This document shows, piece after piece, positions 36,547-50,423 of a stretch of DNA of 64,000 bases (its first letter is position 1; every line of letters begins with the position of its first letter). The position numbers and the translations under genes are program-made. Location: positions 44,113 through 108,112 of the forward strand of contig NZ_BBWJ01000013.1 of assembly GCF_001463745.1 (NCBI RefSeq), read 5' to 3'. Source of the stretch: Aureimonas sp. AU22. Lineage in GTDB: Bacteria > Pseudomonadota > Alphaproteobacteria > Rhizobiales > Rhizobiaceae. The notes beneath the pieces were generated by a model. That model was not told the DNA's origin and searched no databases. It was given only the letters and a program-made list of their open reading frames with translations.

Positions 36547-37592
36547 CCCTTCGCCCAGAGGCGCTCGTAGACGGCGATGATCTCGTCCGCCTCGCGCGCC
36601 AGCGGGAACTCGGCGTTGGCCTTCGCGAGCGCGGCCGCGGCAGCTGCCACGCGGCGCGGCTCGTCGGCGAGGAAGGGCTCGATCGCGCCCGTGAGCTGAG
36701 GCAGATCGTTCGGTGGGACAACCGTGCCGCAGCCTGTCGTCACCACATCGGAGAAGACGCCGACATCGGCGGCGACCACCGGCACGCCGCAGGACATCGC
36801 CTCCAGCGGCGTCAGGCCGAAGCCTTCCCAACGCTGGGGCGCGACGAAGAGGTCGAGGGCGCGATACCAGCGCTCGATGTCGCGGTGCTCGCCGACGAAG
36901 AGGATGCGGTTCGCAAGACCGGCTGCCGCGACCCGGACCTTGAGGTCCGCCGCGAAGGCGACGTGCTCGGCCGTCGCGCGGCCGGCGACGACCGCCTGCC
37001 AGCCGGGATGGCGGGGCAGGAGGGCGATCATCGCGTCGACGAAGAGGTCGGTGCCCTTCTGGTGACGCACGCGGCCGAAGCAACCGGCCGTGCGGCTGGC
37101 GGGATCGAGGCCGAGTTCGGCGCGTGCCGCCGCGGCGCTCTCCGCGTGCGGGCGGAAGCGGGCGAGGTCGATGCCGTGGTGGATCACCGTATGCGGCACC
37201 GTGAGATAGGCGCCGGACCGGGCGGAGGTCGCGATCACGGCATCCATCCGGCCGATCAGCCAGCGCGTGTAGCCGGTGTGGCGGCGCTGCGAGGCGGACG
37301 TGAAGACGAGGCGCAGCGGCATGCGAAGGACGTCGCGCAGAAGGAGGCCGGGTAGCATCTCGACGTTGCGCCGCGCGTGCCAGATGCGGAACGGCTTGGC
37401 GTCCGGCCGGCGCCAGAACCGGAGGAGGTCGCGCGAGCGGAGCTTCGGCAGATGGGCGGGCAGACCGGGGCCGAGCGCGGCGATGGGCAGGCGCTTGGCC
37501 TGTTCGGGGACGAGCTGGACGATGGTGGAGGTCACGCCCGACAGGCGGCGCTTGAAGTTGGGCGCTACGACGAGGATGGCGGACGCTTTCAT
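36543..37592 (-). CDS. lpsB: LPS core glycosyltransferase LpsB (GT4 family)
   Basis: A 349-aa retaining GT-B glycosyltransferase. It opens ILVVAPNFKRRLSGVTSTI and carries FRIWHARRNVEML and RLVFTSASQRRHTGYTRWLI, blocks I recognise from rhizobial LpsB, the mannosyltransferase of the LPS inner core. The GT4 donor-binding motif EGFGLTPLEAMSCGVPVV (about residues 255-272) is intact. In Sinorhizobium lpsB lies next to greA; here brnTA sits between them, supporting orthology plus insertion. Ends in YERLWAKG. Confidence 0.88.
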   Translation of the reverse strand: MKASAILVVAPNFKRRLSGVTSTIVQLVPEQAKRLPIAALGPGLPAHLPKLRSRDLLRFWRRPDAKPFRIWHARRNVEMLPGLLLRDVLRMPLRLVFTSASQRRHTGYTRWLIGRMDAVIATSARSGAYLTVPHTVIHHGIDLARFRPHAESAAAARAELGLDPASRTAGCFGRVRHQKGTDLFVDAMIALLPRHPGWQAVVAGRATAEHVAFAADLKVRVAAAGLANRILFVGEHRDIERWYRALDLFVAPQRWEGFGLTPLEAMSCGVPVVAADVGVFSDVVTTGCGTVVPPNDLPQLTGAIEPFLADEPRRVAAAAAALAKANAEFPLAREADEIIAVYERLWAKG

Positions 37593-37638
37593 CTGGACGT
37601 CCCGGAAAGGCGTGGCATCCGCCGCGACCCAAGCGGGA

Positions 37639-37854
37639 TCACGACAGTTTCTCGGCGATCCAAAGCCTGATGAGATCCTGAGACTTCACCCCCAACGTTT
37701 GCGCCTGACGGTCGAGGCCCTCGATCATCCAGCGCGGAACGTCGATTTCAATCCGCTGCCGGTCGAGATTAGGGCGATGGGCGTTGGACCAGTCGGTGTG
37801 GGCGTCGATGTCTTCGCCCTCATCAAAGGCGCGGTCGAAATCACTGGCCTTCAT
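37639..37854 (-). CDS. brnA: BrnA-type antitoxin (CopG/Arc-like)
   Basis: A 71-aa antitoxin. The C-terminal half (RQRIEIDVPRWMIEGLDRQAQTLGVKSQDLIRLWIAEKLS) is the ribbon-helix-helix DNA-binding region of BrnA; the acidic N-terminal part (about 1-28) would wrap the toxin. It overlaps the brnT frame by 14 nt, the standard BrnTA arrangement. In Brucella, BrnA neutralises and autoregulates. Here the toxin frame is interrupted, so BrnA may be an orphan regulator. Confidence 0.85.
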   Translation of the reverse strand: MKASDFDRAFDEGEDIDAHTDWSNAHRPNLDRQRIEIDVPRWMIEGLDRQAQTLGVKSQDLIRLWIAEKLS

Positions 37855-38104
37855 GGCGTTCCACCTCCAACTTGCGCGCTCGCCGAACCGATATGAGCCG
37901 TATCCTGCCGTGACGTGGAGTGAAGATCGCCGACCAGTGGAGGTCGCCGATCCTGCTGATGCCGATGTAGCGGACCTCGACCTCGCTCTTGGCGAGAAAC
38001 ACGACGAACCGTGGGTCGTCCCAGAGACGCTAAGCGCCCTCGAACCCGATGCCGTGCTTGGCCAGGTTCGAGTCGCTCTTTTCCGGATCGTATTCGAACC
38101 GCAC
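37841..38104 (-). pseudogene. brnT: BrnT-type ribonuclease toxin interrupted by an in-frame amber codon
   Basis: Read from a GTG at 38104 the frame gives (M)RFEYDPEKSDSNLAKHGIGFEGA, then TAG at codon 25 (38030-38032), then continues without shift as RLWDDPRFVVFLAKSEVEV, RYIGISRIGDLHWSAIF and ISVRRARKLEVERHE to a TGA inside brnA. This is a full-length (87-aa equivalent) BrnT with all family blocks; intact homologues have Gln or a similar residue at codon 25 (CAG to TAG fits a single C-to-T change). Truncation at residue 24 removes most of the catalytic fold, so the toxin is presumably inactive unless the codon is suppressed or translation restarts. Confidence 0.8.
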
Positions 38105-38123
38105 CGGGCTCAGTCGGGACCGA

Positions 38124-38597
38124 TCAGACCCAGCGCAGTTCCAGGATCTCGTAGGAGCGCGCGCCGCCCGGCGCGGCGACTTCCACCGTGTCGCCCTCGC
38201 CCTTGCCGATCAGGGCGCGCGCGATGGGCGAGGAGATGGAGATGCGGCCCTTCTTCACGTCGGCCTCCTGGTCGCCGACGATCTGGTAGACCTTCTCCTC
38301 TTCGGTGTCCTCGTCCATCAGCTTGACCGTGGCGCCGAATTTCACCTTGTCGCCGGAGAGCTTGGAGACGTCGATCACCTCGGCACGGGCCGTGAAGTCC
38401 TCCAGTTCGGAGATACGGCCTTCGTTCAGGCTCTGCGCTTCCTTGGCGGAATGGTACTCGGCGTTTTCCGAGAGGTCGCCATGGGCGCGGGCCTCCGAGA
38501 TCGCCTCGACGATCCGGGGACGCTCTTCCTGCTGACGGCGGCGGAGTTCCTCCTTCAGGGACTCGAAGCCAGCACTCGTCATCGGGACCTTTTCCAT
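38124..38597 (-). CDS. greA: Transcription elongation factor GreA
   Basis: Rescues backtracked RNA polymerase by stimulating transcript cleavage. A standard 157-aa GreA: N-terminal coiled coil (about 1-75) with the acidic tip [20 protein letters not shown] (Asp and Glu about residues 41-44) and a C-terminal FKBP-like domain ending [24 protein letters not shown]. Follows carB on the same strand, a conserved alphaproteobacterial order, with about 170 nt between. Confidence 0.96.
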   Translation of the reverse strand: MEKVPMTSAGFESLKEELRRRQQEERPRIVEAISEARAHGDLSENAEYHSAKEAQSLNEGRISELEDFTARAEVIDVSKLSGDKVKFGATVKLMDEDTEEEKVYQIVGDQEADVKKGRISISSPIARALIGKGEGDTVEVAAPGGARSYEILELRWV

Positions 38598-38766
38598 GCC
38601 CTCAACCCTTACCTGTCACGGCATCCGGCTTGGGGGCCGGACGCTCTCTCGTGGAGTCCCGCCCGTCTCGATGGGCCAGGGGGACATAAGAACGGCCGGC
38701 CCCCTGGGGGACCAGCCGGAACACCGCATGAGGCCCGAGCCGAAAGACCGGAGCCTTTCCTGAAAA

Positions 38767-42198
<3,432 letters not shown>

Positions 42199-42330
42199 GG
42201 CGGTCCGTCTTCGTTTCGTGCGCGCGGATAAACCCCGGCCGCAAGGAGCGGTCGAAGGTCTCGGGCAGAGCATTCTTCAGGCTAAGGCCGGCTTATAGGG
42301 AAACCCGAGCCGCGGCGAAAGGGTGAACCG

Positions 42331-42612
42331 TCAGTCGAGCGATGCGATTGTGGATGGATCGACGGCGAGGCGTCCACGGCCGAGAAGATCCGATGCATCA
42401 CGCGGCAGGGCGCGGCCGTCGTAGCGCTCGATGCCCATGGACAGGGCGAGGCAGGCGAGTTCCACCGAGCGCGGGATCTCGACGCGCTTCCCGTCGCGGT
42501 CGCCCTTCTCGTAATACTGGATCACGCGCTTCTTCAGCCCGAGCCGATCGGCGGCGTCCTTCTGCTTCCAGCCGAGAGCGCGGCGCCACTGGCGGAAGCT
42601 GTCGGAATCCAT
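42331..42612 (-). CDS. XRE-family (helix-turn-helix) regulator
   Basis: A 93-aa regulator with a Cro/C1-type HTH (about residues 3-62): FRQWRRALGWKQKDAADRLGLKKRVIQYYEKGDRDGKRVEIPRS. The C-terminal 30 residues are short and may aid dimerisation. Start 42612 (MDSDSFR) places the HTH at the extreme N-terminus as usual; an ATG four codons earlier is possible. It diverges from a 45-aa gene across 229 nt holding two matched palindromes, probably its operators. The pair is inserted between carB and carA. Confidence 0.85.
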   Translation of the reverse strand: MDSDSFRQWRRALGWKQKDAADRLGLKKRVIQYYEKGDRDGKRVEIPRSVELACLALSMGIERYDGRALPRDASDLLGRGRLAVDPSTIASLD

Positions 42613-42722
42613 TCTCGGCACCATTCGATTGGCCTCGTTCAGCCCCGCTTAAACTCCGGGGCGCAAGCTCCCGTCGTCCCGGGCATTCTCGATAGCAGAT
42701 CGTTGAGAGGGGACAAGAAAAA

Positions 42723-42768
42723 TGCACGCTGTGCGCTTCAAGCGCATTGCAAAAGCGCACGAAGTGCA
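42723..42768. promoter_or_regulatory. Paired palindromic operators between XRE gene and small gene
   Basis: Two GCAC-N3-GTGC palindromes (TGCACGCTGTGCGC at 42723-42736 and GCGCACGAAGTGCA at 42755-42768) are themselves arranged as one larger inverted repeat. The right copy lies just upstream of a TATAGT -10-like element (42774-42779) on the plus strand. XRE repressors typically bind such pairs cooperatively. Confidence 0.55.
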
Positions 42769-42841
42769 CATCTTATAGTGGTGAAGGCCCGTTCGACCTT
42801 CTTTCAGCGAGGACTAAAAACCCCGAAAGGAACCCGCCGCC

Positions 42842-42979
42842 ATGCTTGCCGATCTCATCGTCAGCCGCTCCGCCCTTGGCGCCGACCGCGGCCGTGACGA
42901 TCTCCACCGCCATGCCACGTTCTCCTGCGGCTTCCGCGCGATGCTGCGCCGAGTGCTCCACTTGTTCAAGACCGCATGA
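42842..42979 (+). CDS. Hypothetical 45-aa small protein
   Basis: A short frame opening MLADLIVSRSALGADRGRDD and ending FRAMLRRVLHLFKTA. It has an AAAGGA Shine-Dalgarno, a TATAGT promoter-like element, the XRE operator pair upstream and a strong terminator downstream, all of which support a real transcribed gene. The C-terminal segment could form an amphipathic basic helix, as seen in small membrane-active peptides, but no family is recognised. Confidence 0.5.
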   Translation: MLADLIVSRSALGADRGRDDLHRHATFSCGFRAMLRRVLHLFKTA

Positions 42980-43021
42980 CAGGCACCCGAACGACGACGT
43001 TTGGGGGAGACACGACAGAAT

Positions 43022-43058
43022 AAGGGCGCCGGATCGTCTCCGGCGCCCTTGTTCGTTT
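43022..43058 (+). terminator. Rho-independent terminator (possibly bidirectional)
   Basis: Perfect 10-bp stem GGGCGCCGGA / TCCGGCGCCC with a 5-nt loop and TTGTTCGTTT downstream. It lies between the small gene and the convergent 3' end of carA. Confidence 0.8.
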
Positions 43059-43077
43059 CAGCGGTGGGATCGAGGCG

Positions 43078-44262
43078 TCAGGCGGCCGTCTTGGCGCGGT
43101 GCCCGTCGATCATCTCGAAGAAGCGGGCGAAGAGGTAGTGCGAGTCCTGCGGCCCGGGCGAGGCTTCCGGATGGTGCTGCACCGAGAAGACCGGCGCGTC
43201 CTTCACCCGCAAGCCGCAATTGGTGCCGTCGAAGAGCGAGACATGGGTCTCCTCGACGCCCGCCGGCAGCGAGTCGGCGGCCACCGCGAAGCCGTGGTTC
43301 ATGGACACGATCTCGACCTTGCCGGTGGTGAAGTCCTTCACCGGGTGGTTCGCGCCGTGATGGCCCTGGTGCATCTTCTCCGTGCGCCCGCCGAGCGCCA
43401 GCGCCAGAAGCTGATGGCCGAGGCAGATGCCGAACATCGGGATGCCGGACTGCGCAAGCTCGCGGATCACGGGAACGGCATAGTCGCCGGTGGCGGCAGG
43501 ATCGCCCGGGCCGTTGGACAGGAAGATGCCGTCGGGCTTGTGCTCGAGGACTTCGGCGGCAGTCGCGGTCGGGGGGACGATGACGACACGCGCGCCGTGG
43601 CCCGACATCAGGCGCAGGATGTTGCGCTTGGCGCCGTAGTCGATCGCGACGATCGTGTAGGCCGGTTCGCGCCCGGACCCATACCCGGCGTTCCAGACCC
43701 AGGGCCCTTCCGTCCAGACCTCGGCGCGGTCGGAGGCCGCGTCCTTGGCGAGATCGAGCCCGACAAGGCCGGTCCAGTCGGCGGCCTTGGCCCGCAGGGC
43801 CTCGATGTCGAAGACGCCGTCGGGATGATGCGCGATCACGGCGTTGGGCATGCCGTTTTCGCGGATGAGGGCGGTGAGAGCCCGCGTGTCGACGCCGGAC
43901 AGGGCCACGACGCCGCGCTTCTTCAGCCAGGCGTCGAGGCCGCCGGCCGAGCGGTAGTTGGAGGGCGCCGACACCTCGGCGCGGAAGATCGCGCCGACCG
44001 CTCCGATCGTGTTGTCGGGCACGAGGTCTTCGATGTCCTCGTCGTTGGCACCGACATTGCCGATATGGGGAAAGGTGAAGGTGACGATCTGCCGGGCGTA
44101 GGACGGGTCGGTCAGGATCTCCTGGTAGCCGGTGAGGGAGGTGTTGAAGCACACTTCCCCCAGCGCCTCGCCGACCGCGCCGATGCCGTCGCCCTCGATC
44201 ACCGTGCCGTCGGCCAACACGAGCAGGGCCGTGGGCTTCCTCTGCGTCCAGGCGTCGCTCAT
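43078..44262 (-). CDS. carA: Carbamoyl-phosphate synthase small subunit
   Basis: Glutaminase subunit that feeds ammonia to CarB. The 394-aa protein has the N-terminal CPSase domain (about 12-150, with GEVCFNTSLTGYQEILTDPSY) and a class I amidotransferase domain (about 200-385) with the catalytic Cys in MFGICLGHQLLALALGG and His-Glu in VQHHPEASPGP. Start 44262 (MSDAWTQRKP) gives the usual length; the longer upstream frame is leader. A long 5' region may hold pyrimidine/arginine control, but no attenuator was recognised. Confidence 0.96.
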   Translation of the reverse strand: MSDAWTQRKPTALLVLADGTVIEGDGIGAVGEALGEVCFNTSLTGYQEILTDPSYARQIVTFTFPHIGNVGANDEDIEDLVPDNTIGAVGAIFRAEVSAPSNYRSAGGLDAWLKKRGVVALSGVDTRALTALIRENGMPNAVIAHHPDGVFDIEALRAKAADWTGLVGLDLAKDAASDRAEVWTEGPWVWNAGYGSGREPAYTIVAIDYGAKRNILRLMSGHGARVVIVPPTATAAEVLEHKPDGIFLSNGPGDPAATGDYAVPVIRELAQSGIPMFGICLGHQLLALALGGRTEKMHQGHHGANHPVKDFTTGKVEIVSMNHGFAVAADSLPAGVEETHVSLFDGTNCGLRVKDAPVFSVQHHPEASPGPQDSHYLFARFFEMIDGHRAKTAA

Positions 44263-44649
44263 CGTGTCTACTCCTTGAGATCCATCGGGGGCCAACTGCG
44301 CAGGTGGCGGGCGCACCCTTCCGGAGCGTCCATATCGCGCCAACCGGCTTTGCGCGCAACCCTTCGTCGATGCATGCCTGTGGAGCATGGCACGCATGCA
44401 CTTGCCAAAGCCGGGGAGCGTCATTAATCGTTCATCAACCTTTTCGATGGGGGCCGGCAGACAGACCGGCGGACGCACGAGTTATCCACGGGATTCGTCA
44501 AGCGCAGAGCTCCGGGCCGCTTCCGGTCATCTGAAACCTCACCATCTTCCCACAAGCTGACACGGTTTAATCTCGTCCTTCCTGGACGGGAGCCGGACCG
44601 CGGCGGGGCGCCTTTCGAGCGACCCGGCGGACGAACAGGACGAATTGGA
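44263..44649. other. Divergent carA / yqeY intergenic region
   Basis: About 390 nt with promoters for both genes. It contains a TTATCCAC sequence (DnaA-box-like, near 44482) and a CtrA-like half-match (TTAA-N7-TCAA near 44424), neither convincing alone. No gene or RNA is recognised. Confidence 0.4.
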
Positions 44650-45099
44650 ATGCGCGGTCAGATCGCAGATGCATTGCAGACGGCCATGGAAAGCGGCGAC
44701 AAGCGCCGCATCGCGACGCTTCGCCTCGTCGCGGCCGGCCTCAAGGACAAGGAAGCCGCCTTCCGCGAGGCGGGGCGGGGACAGCCGCAGGATTCCGACA
44801 TCGTGTCGTTTCTCCAGTGCATGCTGCGCCACCGCCAGGCCGCGGAAGATGGTTTCCGGGCTCTCGGCCGTGTCGAGGAAGCCGCCGCCGAGCGGGCCGA
44901 CATGGATGTGATCCGCAGCCTGCTGCCGGCGCCGGTGCCGACGGGCGAGATCGAGGCGGCGTGTCGCCAGATCGTCTCGGATACCGGCTCCAAGGGGCTT
45001 CGAGACGTCGGTCGCTGCATGAACGCGCTGAAGGAGCGCTACCAGGACAAGCTGAACCTCATCGAGGCCGGCAGCGTGATGCGCGGGCTGCTCAGCTAG
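44650..45099 (+). CDS. GatB/YqeY domain protein
   Basis: A 149-aa YqeY-family protein, homologous to the tRNA-binding tail domain of the GatB amidotransferase subunit. Features are MRGQIADALQTAMESGDKRRIATLRLVAAGLKDKE (N-terminal helical part) and MDVIRSLLPAPVPTGEIE with LRDVGRCMNALKERYQDKLN toward the C-terminus. Function is uncertain; the gene is commonly found near dnaG-rpoD. Its 3' end overlaps the convergent acetyltransferase by 8 nt. Confidence 0.9.
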   Translation: MRGQIADALQTAMESGDKRRIATLRLVAAGLKDKEAAFREAGRGQPQDSDIVSFLQCMLRHRQAAEDGFRALGRVEEAAAERADMDVIRSLLPAPVPTGEIEAACRQIVSDTGSKGLRDVGRCMNALKERYQDKLNLIEAGSVMRGLLS

Positions 45100-45655
45100 C
45101 GCCGCGCCCCTCCAGCACGCGCTCCCAGTCCGCCTTTCGGAGGCGGAAGCATTGCCAGTCCGTCGGCTGGCCGGAGAGGTCGAGACGGGCGTCGTAGACG
45201 TGGACCGCGCCGAGCTTTCCCGTCGCCTTCTGCGAGCGGACATTGCTCGGGGCGATGTGGAACCAGACGTCGTCGACGTGATCGAAGGCATGGCCGAGCA
45301 TCAGCGACTTCATCTCGAAGTTCGCCGGTCCGCCCCAGTGCGAACGATCGAGGAAGGTGAAGCCGATCGCCAGGGATCGCGGTTGGTCGGGCGGGACATA
45401 GAAGCGCGAGCTGCCGACGATTCGGCCTTCCCGTCGATCCTCCACCGCGACCGCCCCGCCGAGCGCGATCAACGTTCGGAAGAAGGGCTCGAACACCTCG
45501 CGCTTCCAGCGGTCCGTGGCCGGATGGCCGGCCCAGGTCTCGGGGTCCGACGCCGCGGCGTGAAGGCCGTCGAGGTCGCCGGCGACGAGCTTGCGCACGG
45601 TCAGATGCGGACCGACCAGCGTCGCGCCGGGATCGAAACCGCCCATCGTCGTCAT
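45092..45655 (-). CDS. GNAT-family acetyltransferase (RimJ/RimL-like)
   Basis: A 187-aa GNAT protein resembling RimJ/RimL-type N-acetyltransferases: TVRKLVAGDLDGL at the N-terminus, RSLAIGFTFLDRSHWGGPANFEMKSLMLGHAF (acetyl-CoA region, about 90-125) and VWFHIAPSNVRSQKATGKLGAV (about 130-152), which holds the family's Asn-x-x-Ser pattern. Overlaps the upstream chorismate mutase gene by 4 nt (ATGA), so they are translationally coupled. The substrate cannot be predicted. Confidence 0.86.
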   Translation of the reverse strand: MTTMGGFDPGATLVGPHLTVRKLVAGDLDGLHAAASDPETWAGHPATDRWKREVFEPFFRTLIALGGAVAVEDRREGRIVGSSRFYVPPDQPRSLAIGFTFLDRSHWGGPANFEMKSLMLGHAFDHVDDVWFHIAPSNVRSQKATGKLGAVHVYDARLDLSGQPTDWQCFRLRKADWERVLEGRGAS

Positions 45656-45969
45656 CCCGCCGTCTTCTCGGCCAACTCGCGCGCGGCGGCCTCGTGGTAG
45701 CGGATCACCTCACGAACCACGAAGGCGAGATACTTCTCGGCGAAGTCGGGATCGAGTTGCGCGGAGGCCGCGAGATCGCGCAGGCGCGCCACCTGGCGCT
45801 TTTCCCGTGCCGGGTCGGCGGGCGGCAAGTCGTGCTCGGCCTTGAGCACGCCGACGCGCTGGGTGCAGCGGAAACGCTCGGCCAGCATATGCACGATCGC
45901 CGCGTCGATGTTGTCGATCGAGTTCCGCAGGGACTGCAGCTCGGGCAGGATGGCGGGGGTCTGGTCCAT
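45652..45969 (-). CDS. Chorismate mutase (AroQ class)
   Basis: Converts chorismate to prephenate in phenylalanine and tyrosine synthesis. A 105-aa stand-alone AroQ helical domain: LQSLRNSIDNIDAAIVHMLAERFRCTQRVGVLKAEHDLPPADPARE with the catalytic Arg and Lys positions of the family, and DFAEKYLAFVVREVIRYH near the C-terminus. Short stand-alone mutases like this are typical of rhizobia. Divergent from dnaG. Confidence 0.92.
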   Translation of the reverse strand: MDQTPAILPELQSLRNSIDNIDAAIVHMLAERFRCTQRVGVLKAEHDLPPADPAREKRQVARLRDLAASAQLDPDFAEKYLAFVVREVIRYHEAAARELAEKTAG

Positions 45970-46115
45970 GGGTTCTGGTGTCCGGCGTTTTGGCTCCGGT
46001 CCGAGGACTTAAGCGCCTCGGCCCGATCCGTCAAAGCCGCCGCGCCCTGTGGAACGAGGTGGACAAGCCCGCCCGACCAGCGAAACCTGTGGCATTCCAC
46101 CGTCCGGATGACGAT

Positions 46116-48083
46116 ATGTCCGCCATGCGCTTTCCGCCCCAGTTCCTCGACGAGATCCGTGCCCGCGTTCCCATTTCGGACGTGATCGGCCGCCGCGTGG
46201 TCTGGGACCGGCGCAAGACGCAGAGCTCCAAGGGCGACTGGTGGGCCTGCTGCCCGTTCCACGGCGAGAAGTCGCCCTCGTTCCACTGCGAGGACGCCAA
46301 GGGCCGCTACCACTGCTTCGGCTGCGGCGTGTCGGGCGATCACTTCCGCTTCCTCACCGAACTGGAAGGCATGAGCTTTCCCGAAGCCGTCGAGCGGCTG
46401 GCCGGGGAGGCGGGACTCCCGATGCCCGCGCGCGACCGCGAGGAGGAAAAGCGGCAGGAGAACCAGGCGACCCTTCTCGACGCGCTGCGCCTCTCGGCCG
46501 AGTTCTTCCGCCAGACACTGCAGGAGGCGGACGGCGCCAAGGCGCGGGCGTATCTGCGCGATCGCGGCATCAACCCGATCGTGCAGAAGGCGTTCGGCCT
46601 CGGCTTCGCGCCCGACAGCCGCAACCGGCTGAAGGAGTTCCTGGCGGGACGGGGCGTCGGCAATGCGGAGATCGAAGGCGCGGGCCTCGTGGTTCACGGC
46701 GAGGGGATCGCGGTCTCCTACGACCGGTTCCGCGACCGCGTGATGTTCCCGATCCTCGATATCCGCGAGCGGGCGATCGCCTTCGGCGGGCGGGCCTTGG
46801 CGCCGGGCGTGCCGGCGAAGTACCTGAACTCGCCGGAGACCGAGGTCTTCCACAAGGGGCAGGTGCTCTACAACCTCGCGGCGGCCCGGCGCGCCGCCAA
46901 GGGTTCGAACACGCTCATCGTGGCCGAGGGCTACATGGACGTGATCGCCCTTCATCAGGGCGGCTTCGAGAATGCCGTCGCGCCGCTCGGCACGGCGCTC
47001 ACCGAGCGCCAGCTCGACCTCCTGTGGCGCACCGTGCCCGAGCCGATCCTGTGCTTCGACGGCGACGCGGCGGGCCTGAAGGCCGCCAACCGCGCGGCGG
47101 AACTGGCGCTGCCGCTGCTGCGCCCCGGCCGCTCTCTGCGCTTCGCCCTTCTGCCGGAAGGCAAGGACCCCGACGACCTCCTGCGCGATGCGGGCGCGGA
47201 GGCGATGCGCGACGTTCTCGACCGTGCGCGCCCGCTCGCCGATCTCATCTGGATGCGCGAGACGGGCGGCGGCAGCTTCGACACGCCGGAGCGGCGGGCC
47301 GAGCTGGAAGGCCGGCTGAAGGCCATGATGCGCCAGATCGGCGACGAGAGCGTGCGCCGGCATTACCTCCAGGATGTCGAGGAGCGCCTGTCCGGTTTCT
47401 TCGGCCCGGCACCGGCGCGCGGCGGGGGGCGAGGGGACTGGAACAATCGGCGTCGCGACGACGGCCGGGGCGGTGCCGGCAACGCCCGGCGAAACGCGGC
47501 GCCCGGCGCCGGGCGGCGTTCGCCCGTGTCGGACCGGATGGCGAGAAGCTCGATTGTTGGCGGCGGCGCGCGCGTCAGTGCCGCGCCGATGCGCGAGATG
47601 TCGATCCTCGTCGGCTTCGTGAACCACCCGCTGCTGCTGCGCGAGGCCTTCGACTACTTCGCCGATCTCGAACTCACGAGCCCGGAACTCGAGCGCCTGC
47701 GCTCGGCGGTGATCGACGTCTACGCCGACGGCCAGCCTCACTCACGCGAGGAGATCCTGGCCGAGCTCGACCGACGGTTGCTGCTGGAGCCGTTCCAGGC
47801 GTGCGAGGCCAAGCTCCAGGCCGTGCGGCTGTGGAGCTTTCTCGACGGTGCGGCATTGGAGGATGCACGCGAAGCGGTGCGCCAGGCGCTGCACTTGCAG
47901 CACCGATACCTGTCACTACATAGGGAGCTTCGGGCGGCCGAGGCTGCGCTGGCGACCGATGGCGACGAACTCGCCCATGCGCAACTCGTCGAGATCCACC
48001 GGGAAATCAACAATTTGGCTGGAACCGAGGCGCTGATAGACGGGTTTGGACTGCTGTCTGGCCGGCCGGCCAAAGGTATTTGA
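46116..48083 (+). CDS. dnaG: DNA primase
   Basis: Synthesises RNA primers at the replication fork. The 655-aa product has the CHC2 zinc finger (Cys46, His49, Cys67, Cys70, around CCPFHGEKSPSFHC and YHCFGC), the catalytic Toprim domain with VAEGYMDVIALHQGGFENAV and CFDGDAAGLKAANRAAE, a Gly/Arg-rich linker (about 455-485), and a C-terminal DnaB-binding helical domain. Start 46116 (MSAMRFPPQF) or 46125 (MRFPPQF) are both possible. It is the classic upstream neighbour of rpoD, about 300 nt away. Confidence 0.96.
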   Translation: MSAMRFPPQFLDEIRARVPISDVIGRRVVWDRRKTQSSKGDWWACCPFHGEKSPSFHCEDAKGRYHCFGCGVSGDHFRFLTELEGMSFPEAVERLAGEAGLPMPARDREEEKRQENQATLLDALRLSAEFFRQTLQEADGAKARAYLRDRGINPIVQKAFGLGFAPDSRNRLKEFLAGRGVGNAEIEGAGLVVHGEGIAVSYDRFRDRVMFPILDIRERAIAFGGRALAPGVPAKYLNSPETEVFHKGQVLYNLAAARRAAKGSNTLIVAEGYMDVIALHQGGFENAVAPLGTALTERQLDLLWRTVPEPILCFDGDAAGLKAANRAAELALPLLRPGRSLRFALLPEGKDPDDLLRDAGAEAMRDVLDRARPLADLIWMRETGGGSFDTPERRAELEGRLKAMMRQIGDESVRRHYLQDVEERLSGFFGPAPARGGGRGDWNNRRRDDGRGGAGNARRNAAPGAGRRSPVSDRMARSSIVGGGARVSAAPMREMSILVGFVNHPLLLREAFDYFADLELTSPELERLRSAVIDVYADGQPHSREEILAELDRRLLLEPFQACEAKLQAVRLWSFLDGAALEDAREAVRQALHLQHRYLSLHRELRAAEAALATDGDELAHAQLVEIHREINNLAGTEALIDGFGLLSGRPAKGI

Positions 48084-48384
48084 GTCCCATCGGTGGTCCG
48101 TCTCGCGGCGCGTCCACCGGTCCCGCGAAATGCGCCGCTACGCGTCAAGCCCTTGACTTCGTGGCGGATTAGAAGAAACACGCATCGGCCGGACGCCGGT
48201 GTCGGCTCGCACCGGGCCGGCCGCTTCCGCCGGTTGGAGATGGAATGGACCGAGCGATCGACCGAGGCCACGAGAGTGGTCATGGTTAATCGATCATTCA
48301 CGGCCGGCGGTTAAGGCTGGCGGAATGGGCGCGGGAGGCGTCGCTATCCGCAAGCCGCACCGCGCCAGATGGAGACGAATGCAC
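48084..48384 (+). other. dnaG-rpoD intergenic region
   Basis: About 300 nt with the probable rpoD promoter. A long in-frame reading upstream of rpoD (from 48199) is not conserved sequence. I see no attenuator or extra gene. Confidence 0.4.
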
Positions 48385-50361
<1,977 letters not shown>

Positions 50362-50385
50362 GGCCGCGCGCACGGACCACGGATC

Positions 50386-50418
50386 AAAGGGCGCCCGATG
50401 GGGCGCCCTTTTTCGTTT
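50386..50418 (+). terminator. Rho-independent terminator of rpoD
   Basis: Perfect 9-bp stem AGGGCGCCC / GGGCGCCCT, loop GATG, then TTTTCGTTT. It also lies at the 3' end of the convergent doxX-like gene. Confidence 0.9.
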
Positions 50419-50423
50419 CTAGC

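Noticed and set aside
44419..44434. CtrA-like TTAA-N7-TCAA between carA and yqeY
   Set aside because: One mismatch in the second half-site and no reason in either gene for CtrA control.
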